Below, piece by piece: positions 57,271-64,000 of a DNA stretch of 64,000 nucleotides (the stretch's first letter is position 1; each line of letters begins with the position of its first letter). The DNA is taken from positions 75,188,416-75,252,415 of the forward strand of contig OX375878.1 of the NCBI GenBank assembly GCA_947359465.1. Direction: 5' to 3'. Below the pieces are notes generated by a model. It made no database searches. It had not been told where the DNA came from and saw only the letters and a list, made by a program, of their open reading frames with translations. The stretch comes from Metellina segmentata. Its lineage: Eukaryota > Arthropoda > Arachnida > Araneae > Tetragnathidae. A program made the position numbers and the translations under genes.

Positions 57271-60200
57271 ATATATAATTGTTTGGTTATTATGTGTATT
57301 GTGCATTCAAATCAGTACAACACTTCTTGGAAATCTCGTGACACTCAGAGAGTTAATCTATGTACAGAGATGTATAAAATTACAGGCAAGTTAACCTCAA
57401 GAAATTGGAATTTTCGTAGAACTAATTTTTATGAATCGGAATATTTGTGACATAAGATACCTCTATTTTTCAGTCAGTTCCCTGCGATAATAGTAACTAA
57501 TTCCCATGTTCCATTTCACAATTAAATTACGCAGTCAGAATTGCTACGAAATTTCCTTAAAATACAGCAACTACAATTTATCAGAATGACCTCAAAAGAA
57601 ACGTGACTAAACACCAAGTCTCCTAAACAGAATAATTTGAATACATTTTCTTAACCATAGGAAGCTAAGTTATTTTATACTCAAACTATTAATTTTACCT
57701 TTTCAGCAGAAGATTCATTTGAATTTTCCAGCAGTCTGTTTAGCATAACCCGGACTCACATTTGAAACTAAAGGAACGACTAACGTGATCTCTAGAATTA
57801 AAAAATAGGAGTTAAATATATAAAACACGATGGGCGGAATGCTAATAAAGGAAAGAGGCTGGAAAACTCGTGTTTTGGGGTGTCACGAGTAGTACTCATG
57901 TCTAACTGTTAGCGGAAGCTGAAGTTGGAATTCAAAATGCAAAGCTCTACGCCATCTTTGGTCTTCAATCAAACCACAATCTCACTACGATGTCAATATG
58001 AAAAGTTATATGAGTATCGAAGTTAAGAAATCAATTATTGGGAGTATTATTTAAAATTTAATAATGCTAACACAATGCATTTTTTCAAGAACATATAGGT
58101 AATGGCTGATACAACATATTTTGTAAACAAAAGATGATAATGCTAGTATAATACTTTTTTTATAGCTATAGATAAATTGTGAAATTACCAGCAGTGTTAG
58201 CTCAAGAAATATGTAAACGTCTGCAAACAAAATGAAATATCAGCTGAACAGAAATATTCTGATTGGCTCTTGGTTTAATAAGATATTTTAACAGTAATTT
58301 TTTTCATATATGTGTTTTGACTTCCTTTAATAATTTTAGCAAGAAGAATTTACAATAATTTTTGGCAATCTTCTCTATGTACTCAAAAACATATTTATAC
58401 CATTTTAATGTAAATAAAATGTAATTTCGTGCAATAGAAAATCAACCATGATCGATCAGCATAAGCATCAAATACATCGTTCGTATCAGATAAATAATAT
58501 CGAAAATAGCTTTTAATAATAAACGTAAGAGTAAAATCTTGGTAGATCAAGGATACTGTACTATCTCCAATTTGCGATACTCTTGTAACATGGTAACCAG
58601 TTGTACGTTTGCTACATTCGATCCCTTCTACTAGCTCTCAATTGGAATTCAATAAAACCAGGAGGCCTACCCAAATAACTCTGTGGTAATTTTAACCGCC
58701 AATTGAGTGAGAGTTCTTGTGTATTGCCAAAAATTGAAATATTCACATGGAATATTTTTTAGTTTTCTAAACCTGGCTATCTAAAAGAAACACCATTTGT
58801 GCTAGCTCTTCAGCTATTGTTTACGGCTACAGTTATTTTAATTAAGTACTAATAGTTGTGAACCATAAATGAATAAAATTTACACAACCATGGATCAAAT
58901 TTAGATTGCTTATTTGCTACATAAAAATTATGTCTAATGTAATAATTGTTGGCCAAAGTTTTAACCTTCTGAAGGATACACATGCATACGTCCGTTCTGC
59001 AACTGAAATTCTCTCTACATGACATTCTAATCATTTATAACTGTCTGGATTTATAAAATCTTTCCTCGGACTCTTCCAACCAGCAAAGTTCGTTATTTAG
59101 TCATTATGTGTGTGCTTTCTGGGGTAGATCTAGTTCAAACGCTATGGCACACAATTCCAACATGGCAGTAAATCAAAGGCAATTTATTATAGCACCGAAT
59201 GTGTGTGTCCTCTCACTAAAATCACTTATTACCTCTACATTATATCTCACAATATTATACCGCATATAATATCAAAAAAGTAGAAATACATAGTTCGCTC
59301 TTAATTTTTTTGTTTGCTGCGTTTGAAAAAACAAAGACTTTGTAAGGACTAAACTTAACTACTTGGGAGATCCAAAATGGCTAACACCCAATGTTTTGCG
59401 TCCAAGACTGTCGTATTACACTTCACTTAGGAGAAATACCGTGCCATGGGAGTGCCTCGTAGGCGTTCCTCACACCTGTCCACGAAATGGGTTCTTGTAT
59501 TAAGCGCACTCTGTATTTCCTCTCAAATCACGATACAGCTATTAAGCCATTGGACGGACATCCTATTAATGTGATGATTTGCCGGCACGCAGACTCGCTT
59601 TTCTATGCAAATCGTCTCCACAGATTTCCTTTACCGCTCTCTGCATTCATTGAGTGGTGATGAATGAGTCGCGTGCCCAAGACAGAGATCGTCCACCATG
59701 GTGTCAACAGCAGATTGCTAAGCCATATGGGACTCAGTTAATGTCAATCGGTTCTTCTCTGTCTACAGCTAAGGAGCAGCATTGTATTTCTTGAACTATA
59801 TTGTTAGAGACTTGCCGTGTGCGATCATTGTTGACTTTAATCATACTAGATGAATCTCTTTTGAATAACCACGAGTGTTGTATACACACGCTCTTGCCCC
59901 CATATCGACGCATTCCGAAGGCAGTGTTTGATTAGGAGGAAACTTAGAATATGTTATGTGCATGAAGATATGAAGAAATTAACTTGATATGGAATCTTGA
60001 GAACTCTGTATTTCATATTGTAGAATTACATCAGAAAAGTTTATAATCATTAAGTTGGAAACCCTTCTGGTGGCAATACATGCCGATACTACAATTACTT
60101 AGATTAAAAGAATCGTAGTGTTAAAACCATTTTAATGATATCACATTTGTTTGACTGTCTGATTAGTTTTCATAGGACAAGAAACTGACCATAGAGTGAC

Positions 60201-63200
60201 AAACAAAACCATATAATACATTGGGTTGACGATTAAAATTGTTTTAAATACTTATTGCATGGTAAAAATGTATAATGGAGAAGTAATATTTGTTATATTT
60301 TATCAGGACATAACGTGGTTATGCTAGTCTCATTAAATTTCAAGATGAAGACTTGGGCACTTCACTTTTTGGAGTATCAGAATACTAACTCGATTGCATT
60401 AAATACTTTTAAGTATTTAAGTAACTAGGCAAAAAAGAAATTTAGGTAACTTTTCGGTTGCATATATAAACACGAACGTTTGTTAAAAATAATATATTTT
60501 ATGAAAACTAAAGGCAATAAATATTACAAATAACACGACCTTTCCTTCTCAAATGATATCGAATACTTCCTAATTTCAAATCAATTTTTTATGTAATTCT
60601 ATATCGTGATTACAAGTACAAAATTAAAAATAACATTCACTTACTATCGTTTGCGAGTGCATAATTAAAATATATCCACCAATGCTATCATTTGCACTTG
60701 TTTAGTAAATATAAAAAAGCTTACAAATGCAAAATTAGCATTAAAAATTCAATTATCGGATCACTTATACTTACTCACAGATTTATCATACAATATTTTT
60801 AGTGATTGTATTTTACAAGTCAAGAGTATAACTATTTGTCTCCAAAGATGAGTGAATTGACGTATCGTACCTACTACACATAAAATAAAACAGCGCAGTC
60901 CTCGAATATTCCCGAACGAATTCCACGTACTCGAAAATCACAATACACCCTCTATAAATTTTAATTGATGCGGCCGTAAATTGCTGCTTCAGGATGCCAT
61001 CAATGCGTGAATGGAAAGCCGAGATAGAACCCTCTAACAAAGCTGCAGCACCTCTTAACCACGAGGGAACGAGCCAGAAAAGTAATTAATTTCAAGAGGA
61101 CACAAGTAAAGTTGTCCTCCACTGGAAAGAACTCATCTTGTTCCTTTCTTGTTCCCTTAAAATCAATCACAGCTTTTGCTTCAAATCCTTCATGCACGCA
61201 CCTCATCTGTCACTCTTCTTTTCTCGCGATCCTCTTCTTTTTCCCTCTCCTCTTCGTCCTCCCAATTCGTCCTTCTACTCGCGAGGAGTTAGGAAAGTCA
61301 TCTGTTCTACAGAGAGTTTCATTAGGTTGAGAAAAGGAGCATTCCCGGGAGGATAACGGCTATTTTTTCTCTCCCTCGGACTGGGAAGTACTTTATTCCA
61401 AAAGGTGAAGAGAGTGTTAACACTGATGGCTTTAGCGATCGACAATGTAATAGCAAATGGAAGTTGAGTTTTTCGCCAAAGCGAATTCTGGCCGAGCGAA
61501 GTGGGAATTTCAGCTGTGTAAGTATCTCTTACAAGGCGCAGAAACGTTTCATTGTCTTGAAGACGTGGGGTTCGATGGACCCTGATGGGATAGATAGGTG
61601 CGCAGCAGGAATGGATGGGTTATTCGCTTGTCAGTTTTGCGTAACTAAACGGAAGACGAATCGTCTTTCAATTTGTACCTCAGACGGATTTACAAGCTTT
61701 AGGAAATAGAGAGATAAAGTTTCTGGAGAATAAATAGTGCGTTTAGTTTGTGGGCATTGTTTGTTCCTTGTCCAACGAAGGGATTTCCTGTTTCTCTGCA
61801 TTTGCAGCAGCGCAACTGGTGGAGGATATGATAAATATAACTTCGTCAAAAGAAAAGCCAGTTTATTCTAAAATAAGATAAAGGAAATTGCGAATAGAGT
61901 TTTGACGTCTTAAGGAATTATTTTTCATCTTTTGTGGTACTCTATTTCTAAATGAGTTACAGTTGCATTTAAAATGTTTGGTAACTTCTAACGAAAAGAG
62001 GATATTTTATTTCATAACGAATGGAAAATTATTTACTGCTAATGTATTATAGGCGTGGCGCACTACATTTCACTGGAAATACACTCCACAAATAATCGGA
62101 TTGGTCGGCAAGTGGCAGACTTATACTTGTTCATGTCAAATGCAAATCGTTAAAATCTCAGGTGTATATGCAAATAGAACGAAGTGAGATACAGTCTGAA
62201 ATGGAACTCAAGATATGAAATAAGTCCTCAAAACGCAAATATCAAACATTGTTTCGATGAAAAGGACTGTTGGTGCTTCAAAATTTTTCGTAAGAAAGCG
62301 AGACACTATGTGAGTGTTTGAGATAGGAAGAATCAAGTTATTGAGAAAATATGCAGAGTATATTGCTTTCATCTATTTAAGACAGTGTTAAGCACATTTC
62401 ATCACTCTTATCTCCTTAATTTTGAATTTAGTTAAGGAAGCAACTGAAATCACTCACTAATAAGTGTATTATTATCATTTTTCATCATTACAGTAGTAAA
62501 ACTTCCTCAATAACGATTTTATTGATAGTTACGATGTAATAAAAAATAGTGATTATTGATAGTTAAATTATGAAATAAGTTTACAAATTTTGGAGGCAAC
62601 TCTAAGGTAAACCATGAAAATTGAGGTACTATGCACCAAATCAAAATATAGGTATAAGACATATAAGCAATTGATTATATCCCACATTCTTATGACTAAA
62701 TAATTTGACATTCCCTAATGAAATAGTGTGACAAGTGGGCGACCTCAGTGCAAAATCTTAATCCAATGTCCACGTCATATTACGTTGTTTAAGACAGTTC
62801 ATTGTTTTCCAACATATTGAATTCATTACGAATTCTACTTTCGATAGAAGTTTCTGTTCTACGAAAATTTCTACACTTAAAGAAAATTATCGTTTCCCAT
62901 CCTTCCCCAGTTGTTTGTAGGAAAATATTGAAAATGAAGGTTTAAAAAAACAGTGGTATGCTCTGTTACATGGAGGTGATTCTATATGAATTGGTGATTG
63001 GATTCCATACCGATTGCTGCAATAAATAACAAGGCAGATAAAAATGTAAAGTAACTTCATTCTAATTTAATAAATATTGTATGCAGGAAAATTTGCCAGC
63101 GCCTGGTCTTTAAATTAAGGTCATCAAATAAAGGAGGCAATTGTATTTGTTTAGAATTGGTATTCAGTGTGGACATTGTGATGTCCAAACCGTCTGTGCA

Positions 63201-63339
63201 AAAAGTGTATTGTATACATAGTTATTTAAATAAATCCTTTGTAGCCATAACTACTCTCCTCATTGTGTTCACCAAAGTAACATCTACTGAACTACTCAAT
63301 CAGATCTCTTACACACATCTTACATGTCACAAACTCTAG
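57271..63339. other. Unassigned; GC-richer blocks at 59.1-59.9 and 60.9-61.7 kb
   Basis: About 6 kb without a supported gene, RNA gene or TIR element. The blocks at 59090-59930 and 60860-61730 are GC-richer and appear single copy. Open frames at 61000-61709 overlap on both strands (68-81 codons) with no recognisable domain. Intervening DNA is AT-rich with stops in all frames. Long-distance exons of a large gene cannot be excluded by eye. Confidence 0.4.
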
Positions 63340-63545
63340 CCCTTTGTAGTTGTTCTAACATTACCCAAACTGACCAAATCTTGATGGATGACATATGTCA
63401 TTATTATACCAAAACTAGACAGATCTCGATTTAATCATATAAAAAAAATCTGCAAAACCTGGATAATGAGATTTCTCTTCATTGGCAAAATAGGTCAGAC
63501 CTAGATAGACGAGATACCTCATCGAAATCATTTTTAGAGGGTTAA
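63340..63545 (+). mobile_element. Palindrome MITE family, copy H
   Basis: It starts near CCCTTTGTAGTTGTTCTAAC and contains AAACTGACCAAATCTTGATG, GGATGACATATGTCATTA and TAGACGAGATACCTCATCG. It ends AGAGGGTTAA (TTAA at 63542-63545). The units are decayed, but order and spacing follow the family. Confidence 0.7.
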
Positions 63546-64000
63546 AAAAATTTCATTCAAACAATAACGTTAGTTAATCACATCTGTATTGCTCTAGTGA
63601 TTTATGTATATTAATGTCAAAAAGGGCCTATAGAAAAGTGCTCGAGATCGAATCAAACATAATCCCACCAGAGCCAGAAGCATCATTTTTCATCAATTAC
63701 ACGCGATGGCTCTTCTTTCTGTGCACGGAATCCTGTTTGAGGGCTCTGAGTGCATGAGTGGTCTCACGAGATGGCCTACAGTGACCAGATGCTACTGGTA
63801 ATTAAGTTACACCGCCGAACCAAACGAGGCGAGGGTATTCACGTTTAATGCCCAATCATTGAATTACGGAGGACGTATGCTTCTTTTTCTGCCTACTCTC
63901 CACACAGAACGGGATCGTGACATTTTTATTAGATGTGACTCGATGTCTCCCAGTGTTGTTACGCCCATTCACAACAGAGACAAATAAAAACCCCAATTGA
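63546..64000. other. Unassigned; GC-richer end of window
   Basis: From about 63640 the DNA is GC-richer and apparently single copy. I see no gene, RNA or repeat. Confidence 0.45.

Overview
The window looks like intergenic or intronic DNA of an animal, most likely an arthropod and possibly a spider or other chelicerate. It is strongly AT-rich. I could not find one intact, recognisable host gene, rRNA or functional tRNA. The organism call is an inference from base composition and transposon types (decayed Tc1-like transposases, short Helitrons with TC...CTAG ends, hAT and TTAA-flanked MITEs, a tRNA-derived SINE). Nothing diagnostic of a species is visible.

What can be supported is a dense, layered population of mobile elements and tandem arrays. 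1-12.2 kb: a possible SINE, a 441-bp Harbinger-like MITE, two TTAA-type MITEs and much unassigned AT-rich DNA. 12.2-17.2 kb: a nested complex in which a 1.7-kb Helitron sits inside a hAT element that sits inside a Tc1-like transposase remnant. A second, Helitron-free hAT copy and another Tc1 remnant follow. 18.2-28.6 kb: a palindrome MITE, a second Harbinger-like MITE, a Helitron, a Tc1 remnant, a SINE-like repeat, a palindrome MITE with a 512-bp TTAA element inside it, and a 646-bp hAT MITE built of ACATCGATGT palindromes. 31-38.8 kb: local tandem duplications, a long GT microsatellite, an 802-bp terminal-inverted-repeat (TIR) element and a seven-unit 162-bp satellite that begins inside a palindrome MITE. 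41.4-47.8 kb: another palindrome MITE, a Helitron in the opposite orientation, a six-unit array, and a 2.6-kb TIR element holding nine 261-bp monomers. 49-57.3 kb: tandem duplications, a deleted Tc1 element and the clearest SINE. 57.3-64 kb: mostly unassigned, with one more palindrome MITE.

Two themes stand out. First, a dispersed family of at least eight TTAA-bounded elements consists largely of 43-bp units carrying the perfect palindrome GACGAGATATCTCGTC. Second, tandem arrays appear to grow out of TIR elements at two separate places. Several insertions can be verified inside the window because an empty paralogous site or exact target-site duplication is present. Between the repeats lie GC-richer, apparently single-copy blocks that could be regulatory or conserved non-coding DNA, but sequence alone does not establish this.
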